Positions 1 through 7,256 are shown, numbered from the stretch's first letter. The stretch is DNA of 12,475 bases from an uncultured Eubacteriales bacterium (GCA_900551495.1 URWG01000045.1:1-12475), one strand, 5' to 3'. The notes: generated by a model not told the origin, from the letters alone. Translations and numbers: made by a program.

Positions 1-892
1 CGCCGCCCGGCGCGGGCAGCGGCAGCTTTGTCGCGTCGCCCTCGCGGAACTCGATGTATTTTGAGACGCCCGCCTTCTTCGCATTGGCAATGGCGATTGA
101 CAGGCTCGACGGGTCAATGTCCGTGCCGAGAATGTGATATTCGCCGCGGAATTCGAGATCCCTTGCCTCCTGCCGCGCCTGCTCCCAAAGCTCGGGCGGC
201 ACGCAAGCCCACTTCTGCGCGGCAAATTCGCGGTTCAGACCCGGGGCACGGTTCAGCGCTGCCAGCGCCGCCTCAATGACGATCGTGCCGGAGCCGCAGA
301 AGGGATCCCAAAAGAACTCCCGCCCGCGATAACGCGCCAAATTGACCATTGCCGCCGCCATCGTCTCGTGCAGCGGCGCCTCGTTGCCCACCGCACGATA
401 ACCGCGCTTGTGCAGACTGACGCCCGACGTGTCCAAAAACACCTCGCAGACATCCTTCATGATCGAAAAGCGGAGCTGGTACGTCTCGCCCGTCTCCGGC
501 AGCCACGTCAGCCCGTATTTTGCGCCCAAACGGTCCACCGCCGCCTTCTTCGCAATGGCTTGACAGTCCGGCACGGAGTGCAGCTGCGAGTCCAGACTGT
601 AGCCCTTGACGGGAAACGCGCCGTCGCGGGGGATGAAGCGCTCCAGCGGGATCGCCTTCACGCCCTGATACAGCTCCTCAAAGCTCCGCGCCGTGAATCG
701 CGCCAAGAGGATCATCACGCGCTCGCCCATGCGCAGACGCAGATTCGCCCGCACCATGTCGGAAAAATCGCCGTCAAAAAAGACGCGCCGATCCTCCACG
801 CGTACATTTTCTGTTTTCATGCGGCGCAGCTCGTCGCCCACCGGTCCCTCCAGACCGAACAGGCACGGCACCGCCATCGTAAACCGCTCCAT
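1..892 (-). CDS. THUMP-domain class I SAM-dependent RNA methyltransferase (RlmL/YpsC-like), 3' part missing
   Basis: The reading frame enters from the left edge and gives 297 residues from an ATG at 892, without a stop, so the C-terminal part lies outside. Residues 1-160 look like the N-terminal ferredoxin-like plus THUMP RNA-binding region; the stretch DTSGVSLHKRGYR (154-166) is typical of the YpsC/RlmL group. From about 170 a Rossmann methyltransferase begins, with SAM motif I DPFCGSGT at 196-203 and the acidic GTDIDP at 257-262. The catalytic NPPY motif would lie beyond the edge. Family members methylate guanine N2 in 23S rRNA (E. coli RlmL); the exact target here is not known. The first ATG was chosen because the N-terminus lines up with the usual family start and a GAGGTG lies just upstream, though with short spacing. 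ATG at 877, with GGAG 9 bases before it, is an alternative. The gene has its own promoter at 923-951. Confidence 0.9.
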   Translation of the reverse strand, partial: MERFTMAVPCLFGLEGPVGDELRRMKTENVRVEDRRVFFDGDFSDMVRANLRLRMGERVMILLARFTARSFEELYQGVKAIPLERFIPRDGAFPVKGYSLDSQLHSVPDCQAIAKKAAVDRLGAKYGLTWLPETGETYQLRFSIMKDVCEVFLDTSGVSLHKRGYRAVGNEAPLHETMAAAMVNLARYRGREFFWDPFCGSGTIVIEAALAALNRAPGLNREFAAQKWACVPPELWEQARQEARDLEFRGEYHILGTDIDPSSLSIAIANAKKAGVSKYIEFREGDATKLPLPAPGG

Positions 893-922
893 AGGCACCT
901 CGATTGTTCATGCATTATGTCT

Positions 923-951
923 ATTATATCGGACACCGACGGGTATTGCAA
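923..951 (-). promoter_or_regulatory. Sigma-A-type promoter for the RNA methyltransferase gene
   Basis: Read on the minus strand there is TTGCAA (951-946), a 17-base spacer and a perfect TATAAT (928-923). A start near 916 would give a leader of about 24 bases before the ATG at 892. It is read from the sequence only. Confidence 0.7.
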
Positions 952-1048
952 TGGAAAATCCTGATTTTCGACAGATTTTGTCGGAATGCCGTGAAACGGC
1001 ACCCGCAAACCGCGAACGGAACAAATCCGTGCAACGGGTGTGTTTCCC

Positions 1049-1077
1049 TTGACTTTTCGCCGCGATTGTGGTAAACT
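1049..1077 (+). promoter_or_regulatory. Sigma-A-type promoter with extended -10 for the NfeD-SPFH operon
   Basis: TTGACT (1049-1054), a 17-base spacer and TAAACT (1072-1077), with TGG directly before the -10 giving an extended -10 element. Transcription would start near 1084, about 30 bases before the chosen start codon. Confidence 0.75.
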
Positions 1078-1114
1078 AAAAACAGAAATCTTTTCGGATC
1101 GGAGGTCGATGTGT

Positions 1115-1549
1115 ATGCCGCCCATGGAATGGATCTGGCTGGCTGCGATCGTTGTTTTTGCCGTTGCCGAGGCGTCCACGTCCGCGCTGGTTTCGCTGTG
1201 GTTTATCGGCGGATCGGTCGCCGCGCTGATCGCTGCGCTGTGCCATGCCCCGCTGTGGCTGCAATTTGTGCTGTTTGTTGCGGTGTCGGCGCTGCTGCTG
1301 TTTGCACTGCGTCCGCTGGTACGAAGCCGCTTGAACCGCAGAATCACGCCGACCAATGCCGAACGCAACGTCGGTCAGATCGCGATTGTCACCGAGGCGA
1401 TCGACAATGTGCGCTCGCTCGGTGCGGTTCGGCTCTCGGGCGTGGAGTGGTCCGCCCGCAGCGCCGACGGCTCCGAGATCCCCTGCAATGTCCCCGTCCG
1501 CGTAGTCCGCGTCGAAAGCGCAAAGCTCATCGTCGAGCGAAGCGAATGA
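1115..1549 (+). CDS. Short NfeD-family membrane protein
   Basis: The protein has 144 residues. Two hydrophobic segments (about 4-33 and 39-62) are followed by a basic linker and a small beta-rich domain (about 80-144) with the pattern VGQIAIVTEAI, GAVRLSGVEWSAR and PVRVVRVESAKLIVE. This is the OB-fold soluble domain of short NfeD (NfeD1b/YuaF type) proteins. Such proteins sit beside SPFH proteins and are thought to support their membrane assemblies; the neighbouring SPFH gene fits this. ATG at 1115 is preferred because GGAGGT (1101-1106) lies 8 bases upstream; ATG at 1109 is in frame but only 3 bases from GGAGG. The serine protease domain of long NfeD proteins is absent, as expected for the short class. 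It is the first gene of a two-gene operon and ends 20 bases before the next start. Confidence 0.85.
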   Translation: MPPMEWIWLAAIVVFAVAEASTSALVSLWFIGGSVAALIAALCHAPLWLQFVLFVAVSALLLFALRPLVRSRLNRRITPTNAERNVGQIAIVTEAIDNVRSLGAVRLSGVEWSARSADGSEIPCNVPVRVVRVESAKLIVERSE

Positions 1550-1569
1550 ATGAAGGAGGAATTTACCGC

Positions 1570-2475
1570 ATGGAAACTATCATTATCGTCGGCGTTCTTG
1601 CCCTGCTCGTGCTTATCATCCTTATCAAAAATATCTGCATCGTACAGCAGTCCCGTGCCTATGTCGTGGAGCGGCTGGGCGCATTCCACAGCGTTTGGGG
1701 CGTCGGCATCCACTTCAAGGTGCCGTTTATCGAGCGCATTGCCAAGCGCGTCAGCCTCAAGGAGCAGGTGCTCGACTATCCCCCGCAGCCCGTTATCACG
1801 AAGGATAACGTTACAATGCAGATCGACACCGTGGTCTACTTCTCCATCACTGACCCGAAGCTCTATACCTACGGCGTGGAGCAGCCGATGATGGCAATGG
1901 AGACGCTGACGGCGACGACCCTGCGTAACATCATCGGCGACCTCGAGCTGGATCAGACGCTGACCAGCCGCGACGTCATCAACACCAAAATGCGCGCCAT
2001 TCTGGACGACGCCACCGACCCGTGGGGCATTAAGGTCACGCGCGTGGAGCTGAAGAACATCCTCCCGCCGCAGGACATTCAGAATTCGATGGAAAAGCAG
2101 ATGAAGGCGGAGCGCGACCGTCGTCAGGCAATTTTGCAGGCGGAGGGCACCAAGCATTCGCAGATTCTTGTGGCAGAGGGCGAAAAGGAGTCGGCAATTC
2201 TCCGCGCCGATGCGGAAAAGCAGGCTGCCATTCTCCGCGCCGAGGGTCAGGCGCAGGCGATCCTCGCCGTTCAGAAGGCGACGGCGGAGGCAATGCGGCT
2301 GCTGAACGAGGCGTGCCCGAACGATCAGGTCATCAAGCTCAAGGCGCTTGAGGCGATGCAGAAGATCGCCGACGGCAAGGCGACGAAGATCATCATTCCC
2401 TCCGAAATTCAGGGGCTGGCGGGGCTGGCGAGCGGACTGGTCGAGGCGGTCAAGGAGCCGAAAAGCGACGAATAA
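1570..2475 (+). CDS. SPFH/band 7 (stomatin-like) membrane protein, QmcA/HflK-like
   Basis: The protein has 301 residues. An N-terminal membrane helix (about 3-20) is followed by NICIVQQSRAYVVERLGAF (21-39), the usual start of the SPFH domain in the stomatin/QmcA group. The SPFH domain runs to about 190 and includes PPQPVITKDNVTMQID (71-86) and TLRNIIGDLELDQTLTSRD (117-135). A charged coiled coil follows (about 175-245) with heptad-like AEG, AILRAEG and QAQAI units, then a C-terminal segment with IIIPSEIQGLAGL (275-287). Family members form large ring or cage assemblies at the membrane, often with a membrane protease or an NfeD partner. An AAGGAGGA at 1553-1560 lies 9 bases before the ATG. The gene follows the NfeD gene directly, and the strong hairpin at 2485 ends the unit. 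Confidence 0.92.
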   Translation: METIIIVGVLALLVLIILIKNICIVQQSRAYVVERLGAFHSVWGVGIHFKVPFIERIAKRVSLKEQVLDYPPQPVITKDNVTMQIDTVVYFSITDPKLYTYGVEQPMMAMETLTATTLRNIIGDLELDQTLTSRDVINTKMRAILDDATDPWGIKVTRVELKNILPPQDIQNSMEKQMKAERDRRQAILQAEGTKHSQILVAEGEKESAILRADAEKQAAILRAEGQAQAILAVQKATAEAMRLLNEACPNDQVIKLKALEAMQKIADGKATKIIIPSEIQGLAGLASGLVEAVKEPKSDE

Positions 2476-2484
2476 AGGAAAAAT

Positions 2485-2529
2485 ATCGCCCCCGAGGGAG
2501 TTTCCTCTCTCGGGGGCGATCGCATTTTT
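2485..2529. terminator. Two-way rho-independent terminator between convergent genes
   Basis: A 16-base-pair stem (2485-2500 with 2505-2520, one G-T pair) closes a 4-base loop TTTC; its core is CGCCCCCGAG with CTCGGGGGCG. On the minus strand the stem is followed at once by ATTTTTCC, a good U tract for the operon ending at 2536. On the plus strand a run of five T (2525-2529) follows after CGCA, for the SPFH gene ending at 2475. Confidence 0.9.
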
Positions 2530-2535
2530 GGGGGG

Positions 2536-2703
2536 TCAGCGCAGCGCGAAATACAGTCCGATTGCGGCGGCAATAACGACAGCGGTGACAAGCAGGATCG
2601 GAAGCAGATGCTTTTTCTTCTGCGGGGTGCTGAGCGACGTGCCGCAGCCGACGCAATAGGCGCAGGAATCCGCATTTTCCGCGCCGCATTGTTTACAGAT
2701 CAT
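2536..2703 (-). CDS. Small zinc-ribbon protein with C-terminal membrane helix
   Basis: The protein has 55 residues. An N-terminal zinc ribbon has the cysteine pairs C3-x2-C6 and C17-x2-C20, plus an extra cysteine at 14. A polar KKK linker and one hydrophobic helix (about 33-52) follow, so the ribbon is probably cytosolic and tail-anchored. The start is supported by AAGGAGG 7 bases before the ATG, and the ATG overlaps the stop of the upstream ligase gene in an ATGA, which suggests coupled translation. Such small ribbon-plus-helix proteins are common in Clostridia, and their role is not known. Its place at the end of a cell wall polymer operon suggests, without proof, a link to that pathway. 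Confidence 0.82.
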   Translation of the reverse strand: MICKQCGAENADSCAYCVGCGTSLSTPQKKKHLLPILLVTAVVIAAAIGLYFALR

Positions 2704-4274
2704 GCCGTTTCCTCCTTTTTTCGCAAGAATCCGGCATAGATCATCATGCCCGCGACGGCGAAAAACAGCGCCATCATATACGGCTCCTCCCACAGACTCT
2801 CAAAGAAGCTGTGGACGAGAATTCCGATCAGACCCGCGAGCATACCCATGCAAAGCGGCTTGTAGGGCGTTTTTGATGCCCGCCCGCAGGCGCGAAGCCC
2901 GTTCCAAAGCAGCGCCGCAAGGGTCATAAGGAACGAAGTCAGTCCGGCAATGCCGTTTTCGACAAGAATTTTAACATAGTAGTTATCGACGTACATATAG
3001 TCGAGCGCAGGATTGATGGGATTCTGCGCCGCGACTGCTCCGCCGAAGATGCCGTAGCCCAGTCCGCAGCGCCACGCGCCGTAATCGTCGAGATAGCCCA
3101 GCGCCGTCTCCCAGCGCTTTGCCCGTCCGCCGCGCGCATTGGACTCGGCGAATTCCGGCGTAAAGAGGTAGGTGATACGGCTGCGCACGAACGGCAGGAA
3201 GCACGCCGCGATCCCGCCGATCAGCATCAGCGCCAGCAGGCGGCGGTCAATGACGAGCGCAAACAGCACCGCCGCGATCGCCAGCGCCAGCCATGCGCCG
3301 CGCGACATCGTAACGAGGCAGGCGGCGCACATGGCAATGCCGCAGCCCCAAAACAGCACCTTCTGCGCGGGTGTCGGCGCTGCATACGCCGCACCGATTG
3401 CCATGGGAGCGAACAGGAGCATATACGCGCCGAAAATATTGGGGTTGCTGAACACGGAAAATGCCCGCGTCCGCACGGCGGTTTCCGCCTGATCCGTCCA
3501 TGTCGAGGGAATCTCCGCGCCGACGACGAACTGATACAGCCCGTGCAGCGCAAACACCGTTGCGCCTGCGATCATGACGCAGTACATCATTTTGAAGTCG
3601 GCATCGTCGCGAATCAGCCGCGTGACAAGATAGAACAGCAGGATATACTGCATACTGGCACGGTAGCCGGTGATGTTGATACCGAGATGGCTGACGGTGT
3701 AATACAGCAGCACCAAGCCCGCCAGCAGGTAGAAGCCGAACCAGACGTCCAGCGTGTTTGCGGCGCTGCGGAGCGGCTTTGCGCTTGCGGCACGGCGGTA
3801 CAGCACCCAAAGGAAGCAGAACGCCATCAGCGCCTCATCCCACACGGACGAGAGCGCCGTAAGCTGCAATACGTCGCGGAGCAGCCAGTCCACGGGGAAA
3901 TACGCGGCGATGATAAACAGCAGCACCGAGGTCATTCCGCCGGCGAACAGCCACCCGAGGAAAAAGCTCCCGCGCAGATACGACAGCACCGCGCCGTAAA
4001 TGCGGCAGGCGAGGCTTGACCGTACCGCCGGCATCAGATGCTGCGAGCCGAAGCGGTACAGCGCGGCGTTAAAGCGCGTCAGCAGTCCGGCGTAGCTCGA
4101 GCGCTCCGTCACGGAGGGGGCGGTCAGCAGCCGTGCCCAAAAGCGGTACAGCCCGCTCTCCCGCCACAGCCGCCCGACCGCTGCGATACCGCGCGACAGG
4201 GCGGTCGTGCGAAACCATGCCGCGATCGCCGCACACAGCCGCCAGATGAGACTGGTTTGCAGCAGCTCGTTCAT
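2700..4274 (-). CDS. O-antigen ligase/polymerase family (Wzy/WaaL-like) polytopic membrane protein
   Basis: The protein has 524 residues and about a dozen hydrophobic segments between 104 and 515. Family landmarks are RAFSVFSNPNIFGAYMLL (270-287), TMSRGAWLALA (322-332), GLGYGIFGGA (404-413), VDNYYVKILVENGIAGL (429-445) and HSFFESLWEEP (488-498). Proteins of this family either polymerise lipid-linked glycan units or transfer finished glycan to an acceptor on the outer face of the membrane; the sequence does not decide which. The first ~100 residues are rich in Arg and Trp, with short amphipathic stretches, and precede the membrane core. GGAG lies 8 bases before the ATG. Its ATG overlaps the stop of the DUF4330-like gene (ATGA, 4271-4274), and its stop overlaps the start of the zinc-ribbon gene. 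With the divergent CsaB fusion, this points to the secondary cell wall polymer as substrate (inference). Confidence 0.88.
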   Translation of the reverse strand: MNELLQTSLIWRLCAAIAAWFRTTALSRGIAAVGRLWRESGLYRFWARLLTAPSVTERSSYAGLLTRFNAALYRFGSQHLMPAVRSSLACRIYGAVLSYLRGSFFLGWLFAGGMTSVLLFIIAAYFPVDWLLRDVLQLTALSSVWDEALMAFCFLWVLYRRAASAKPLRSAANTLDVWFGFYLLAGLVLLYYTVSHLGINITGYRASMQYILLFYLVTRLIRDDADFKMMYCVMIAGATVFALHGLYQFVVGAEIPSTWTDQAETAVRTRAFSVFSNPNIFGAYMLLFAPMAIGAAYAAPTPAQKVLFWGCGIAMCAACLVTMSRGAWLALAIAAVLFALVIDRRLLALMLIGGIAACFLPFVRSRITYLFTPEFAESNARGGRAKRWETALGYLDDYGAWRCGLGYGIFGGAVAAQNPINPALDYMYVDNYYVKILVENGIAGLTSFLMTLAALLWNGLRACGRASKTPYKPLCMGMLAGLIGILVHSFFESLWEEPYMMALFFAVAGMMIYAGFLRKKEETA

Positions 4275-4762
4275 CCGAGCTTCTCCATCGTCAGGACGGA
4301 GCCTTCGATCTCTGCGTTGAGCGTCTTGACATTAAACAGCTTGCCGATGCGGACCTCCTGCGTTCCGACGGAATACGCGCCGCCGGAGATCACCGCCGCC
4401 GCCTCAACGGTCAGCCGAAGCTCCGTCGTGCCGTCCTCCGCCGTCGTGATCTCGTGGGCGATCACGCGCGCGTCAACGAGTTTGTTACTGTTGAACAGGC
4501 GAGTCATTTCGACGGTATTGCCGCCGATGTCCGTCGGTTCGCCGTCGAGCGCCGTTTCAATCTGCGCCGCAAGCTCGGGGTGGATGTCGGAAATGAGCAC
4601 CGTAAAGCGAAGATTCGGCGCGGTGACGGCGTTCTCGCTGCCGAGTGTCTCGGTCTTGTCCGAGAACAGCCGCATACAGACGAGCACGATCGCCGCGATC
4701 AGAATCAGAATAATCAGAAGATCGATGATATTGAGCTTACCGCCCTTGCCGAATAGCTTCAT
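4271..4762 (-). CDS. DUF4330-like single-pass membrane protein
   Basis: The protein has 163 residues: a short basic cytosolic start (MKLFGKGGKLN), one membrane helix (about 12-32) and an outer domain of some 130 residues rich in beta strand and acidic residues. The start FGKGGKLNIIDLLIILI fits the DUF4330 family as I remember it; a profile search is needed to confirm this. Members often lie next to csaB and O-antigen ligase genes in Clostridia, and no activity is established. GGAGG lies 6 bases before the ATG at 4762; longer upstream reading in this frame runs through the promoter and lacks a ribosome binding site. It is the first gene of a three-gene operon, and its stop overlaps the next start by four bases. 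A role as assembly or export partner of the ligase is inference. Confidence 0.72.
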   Translation of the reverse strand: MKLFGKGGKLNIIDLLIILILIAAIVLVCMRLFSDKTETLGSENAVTAPNLRFTVLISDIHPELAAQIETALDGEPTDIGGNTVEMTRLFNSNKLVDARVIAHEITTAEDGTTELRLTVEAAAVISGGAYSVGTQEVRIGKLFNVKTLNAEIEGSVLTMEKLG

Positions 4763-4798
4763 AAAGAACCTCCGAATCGGGAAAAATGTTTGTTGGGA

Positions 4799-4827
4799 TT
4801 GCTTCCGGTAGAAAAATGTATTATAAT
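4799..4827 (+). promoter_or_regulatory. Promoter of the glycosyltransferase-CsaB gene
   Basis: TTGCTT (4799-4804), a 17-base spacer and a perfect TATAAT (4822-4827). The start would be near 4834, leaving a leader of about 77 bases before the ATG at 4911. Its -10 overlaps that of the divergent promoter within the palindrome TATAATTATA (4822-4831). Confidence 0.68.
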
Positions 4828-4854
4828 TATAGCCAAATCGGTCGCAAAATGCAA
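4826..4854 (-). promoter_or_regulatory. Promoter of the DUF4330-ligase-zinc ribbon operon
   Basis: On the minus strand there is TTGCAT (4854-4849), a 17-base spacer and TATAAT (4831-4826). Transcription would start near 4819, about 57 bases before the ATG at 4762. The -10 hexamer shares bases 4826-4827 with the plus-strand -10. Confidence 0.7.
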
Positions 4855-4910
4855 TAGGGCGGGCGTGAAAACTGTCCGCCGCCGAAGCGACCCAAATTTT
4901 GAGGTAGCTC

Positions 4911-7115
4911 ATGAACATTATCCATATGATCTCCGGCGGCGATGTCGGCGGCGCAAAGACCCATGTGCTGTCCCTGCTCGCGGGGCTGAACAAAACCGAA
5001 AACGTCCACCTCGTCTGCTTTACCGAGGGCGACTTTGCCGCCGAGGCGCGGCAGCTCGGGATCCCGACCACTGTGATTCAGGACAATAACCTCCTGCGTA
5101 CCCGCAAGCGCCTGCTGGCAATGATTTTGCATGACAACTATCAGGTCATTCACTGCCACGGCGCCCGCGCGAACATGATGGGGATGCTCCTGCGCTCGTA
5201 CGCCGATATTCCCGTGATCTCCACCATCCACAGCGACTATCGGCTGGATTACATGGGCAGACCTCTTGCCGCCCTGACCTATGGCAATATCAACAAGCTC
5301 GCACTGCGGCGGTTTGACGCATGGGTCGGCGTGTCCGGCGGAATGACGAAGCTGCTGATCTCGCGCGGCTTTGACCCGCAGCGCATCTATACGCTCTATA
5401 ACGGCGTCGATTTTTCCGCGGAGCGCACGCCGCTGCCCCGCGAGACTTACCTGAAAAGCATCGGGCTGAACGCGGCGGAGGATACCGTCGTGTTCGGCAT
5501 TGCGGCGCGTATCTCACCGGTCAAGGACATGACGACGCTTGTCCGCGCCTTTGCCCGCGCCGTGAAGGTCTGCCCCAATATCCGCCTTGCCATCGCCGGC
5601 GAGGGCGAGCAGGAGGCGGAGATCCGCGCCCTTGCCGATCGGCTCTGCCCGCCGCAGACGGTTTGCTTCGCCGGCTGGGTGAACGACATCAACAGCTTTT
5701 ATAACGCGCTGGACGTGAATCTGCTGACCTCGCTGTCCGAGACGTTCCCCTACGCACTGACCGAGGGCGCGCGGATGCGCTGCGCAACGATCGCCTCCGA
5801 GGTGGGCGGCGTGCCGTATCTGATCGACGACGGTATCAACGGGCTGCTCTTCCCGCCGCAGGACGACGCGGCGTTGGCGGAGTGCATGGTGCGCTTGGCA
5901 CAGGCGCCCGAGCTGCGGCGGCAGATGGGCGACGCGCTGTATGAAAAGACCCGCCGCGACTTCTCGCTGGAGGCAATGCTGCTCAAGCAGAAGGCGATTT
6001 ATGAGACGATCCTGCGTCGGGCTGCGCGGGCGGCGTATCAGCGCGACGGCGTTCTGATCTGCGGCGCTTACGGCAAGGGAAATTGCGGCGATAACGCTAT
6101 CTTAAATGCGATCATATCCCAGCTTCGCCGCGTCGATGCCGACCTGCCGATCTGCGCGCTGAGCCGCGATCCGGCGGAAACGCGGCTGTCGGCGGGCATC
6201 AACGCGATCTATACCTTCAATATTCTCCGCATCGGGCGGCTGATGCGGCGCACGAGACTTTATATCAGCGGCGGCGGCACGCTGATGCAGGACGCGACGA
6301 GTACGCGTTCCCTGTTATATTACCTGTTCAGCATCCGTCAGGCGGCGAAAAACGGCTGCCGCGTGATGCTCTACGGCTGCGGTGTCGGACCGATCTCCCG
6401 CCCGCGCAATCAAAAACGCACCGCCGCGGTGCTCGACCGCTATGCCGAGATCATCTCCGTTCGCGACCTGTATTCCGAGCAGACGCTCCGTTCGCTGGGT
6501 GTGACCCGCCCCGAGATCCATCTGACGGCGGACCCCGCCCTCCTGATCGACGTGTCGGAGGATATGCAGCGCTATCTGCGCCGCAGCGGGCTGGACGAGG
6601 ACGCGCAGTATCTGATGCTTGCCGTCCGCCCGTGGGAGGGCTTTGCGGAGAAGGCGGCGGCATTTGCGCGGGCGGCGGACTATGCGCGGCAGGAGTACGG
6701 ACTGATTCCACTCCTCTACGCGATGGAGCCGGGGCGGGATGAGGCTGCCTGCAAGGCGGTTGCCGACGCCATGCACGGCAAGCATTTGCAGCTCAGCGCG
6801 GGCAGCGACGGCGCGGAGGTGCTGGCGCTGGTGCGCAGAATGTCACTTGTTGTGTCGATGCGGCTGCACACGCTGATCTTCGCCGCCGGACAGGGCGTGC
6901 CGATGGTCGGCGTGGTGTATGACCCGAAGGTCAGCGGCTTTTTGGACTATTTGGGCGAGGACCTGTACCTGTCGCTGCATGAGGTCACTGCCGCTTCGCT
7001 GTGCGACATGATTGACGGCGCAATGTCGGAAAAGCCCTTTGCCTCGGATAATATCGCCCGCCTTTGCCGCCTTGCAGCGGAAAACGAGCAGCTCGCCAAG
7101 CGCCTTTTGGAATAA
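4911..7115 (+). CDS. csaB: Fusion of GT4 glycosyltransferase and CsaB-type polysaccharide pyruvyl transferase
   Basis: The protein has 734 residues in one uninterrupted frame. Residues 1-370 form a GT-B glycosyltransferase of family 4: the glycine-rich start SGGDVGGAKTHVLSLL (8-23), GVSGGM and LYNGVDFS in the middle, and the E-x7-E signature in SETFPYALTEG (E277, E285). From 381 a second enzyme begins with VLICGAYGKGNCGDNAIL. It has the CsaB landmarks SGGGTLMQD (453-461), YGCGVGP, LTADPALL and the conserved MRLH (650-653) followed by GVVYDPKVSGFL. CsaB moves pyruvate from phosphoenolpyruvate to a sugar of the secondary cell wall polymer as a ketal; the GT4 half would add a sugar to the lipid-linked precursor. 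No signal peptide or membrane helix is seen, so both halves act in the cytosol. CsaB alone is usually about 360-370 residues, so this length is a true two-domain fusion. GAGG lies 6 bases before the ATG. The sugar donor and acceptor cannot be read from the sequence. Confidence 0.9.
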   Translation: MNIIHMISGGDVGGAKTHVLSLLAGLNKTENVHLVCFTEGDFAAEARQLGIPTTVIQDNNLLRTRKRLLAMILHDNYQVIHCHGARANMMGMLLRSYADIPVISTIHSDYRLDYMGRPLAALTYGNINKLALRRFDAWVGVSGGMTKLLISRGFDPQRIYTLYNGVDFSAERTPLPRETYLKSIGLNAAEDTVVFGIAARISPVKDMTTLVRAFARAVKVCPNIRLAIAGEGEQEAEIRALADRLCPPQTVCFAGWVNDINSFYNALDVNLLTSLSETFPYALTEGARMRCATIASEVGGVPYLIDDGINGLLFPPQDDAALAECMVRLAQAPELRRQMGDALYEKTRRDFSLEAMLLKQKAIYETILRRAARAAYQRDGVLICGAYGKGNCGDNAILNAIISQLRRVDADLPICALSRDPAETRLSAGINAIYTFNILRIGRLMRRTRLYISGGGTLMQDATSTRSLLYYLFSIRQAAKNGCRVMLYGCGVGPISRPRNQKRTAAVLDRYAEIISVRDLYSEQTLRSLGVTRPEIHLTADPALLIDVSEDMQRYLRRSGLDEDAQYLMLAVRPWEGFAEKAAAFARAADYARQEYGLIPLLYAMEPGRDEAACKAVADAMHGKHLQLSAGSDGAEVLALVRRMSLVVSMRLHTLIFAAGQGVPMVGVVYDPKVSGFLDYLGEDLYLSLHEVTAASLCDMIDGAMSEKPFASDNIARLCRLAAENEQLAKRLLE

Positions 7116-7122
7116 TCGTGTG

Positions 7123-7218
7123 CCGTAGGGGGCGGCATCTGCTGCGCAGCCGTCAGCGACGAAGGAGCGCTACGGATGCGGCGTGCCCCTCGCGGGTGCG
7201 ACGCCCCGTTGCTGGCAC
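7123..7218 (+). repeat. Intergenic GC-rich palindromic repeat, copy 1 (degenerate, longest)
   Basis: It starts with CCGTAGGGGGCGGCATC (7123-7139), passes a perfect 10-base palindrome GCTGCGCAGC (7141-7150) and returns with GATGCGGCGTGCCCC (7175-7189), a partial inverse of the start. It begins 7 bases after the stop of the csaB fusion and has no T tail, so it is not a classical terminator. Confidence 0.6.
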
Positions 7219-7230
7219 TATCAATAGAAT

Positions 7231-7256
7231 CCGTAGGGGCGGTCCTTGCCCGCCCG
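7231..7256 (+). repeat. Intergenic GC-rich palindromic repeat, copy 2
   Basis: CCGTAGGGG leads into a hairpin with arms GGGCGG (7237-7242) and CCGCCC (7250-7255) and a 7-base loop. The lead sequence matches copy 1 and faces the same way. Confidence 0.65.

Noticed and set aside
134..964. Long open frame on the plus strand, 276 codons
   Set aside because: It is antisense to the RNA methyltransferase, has no ribosome binding site, and its protein is rich in His, Arg and Gln without any domain, as expected for a shadow in GC-rich DNA.
1375..2157. Minus-strand open frame of 260 codons
   Set aside because: It is a shadow of the NfeD and SPFH genes and would cross the junction of a normal operon.
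4038..4811. Open frame on the plus strand of 257 codons across the ligase and DUF4330-like genes
   Set aside because: It overlaps two well-supported genes with strong ribosome binding sites on the other strand, runs through a promoter region and has no domain.
4834..4910. Possible riboswitch in the ~77-base leader of the glycosyltransferase-CsaB gene
   Set aside because: The leader is short, has no strong hairpin with a T tract, and matches no riboswitch consensus that I recognise.
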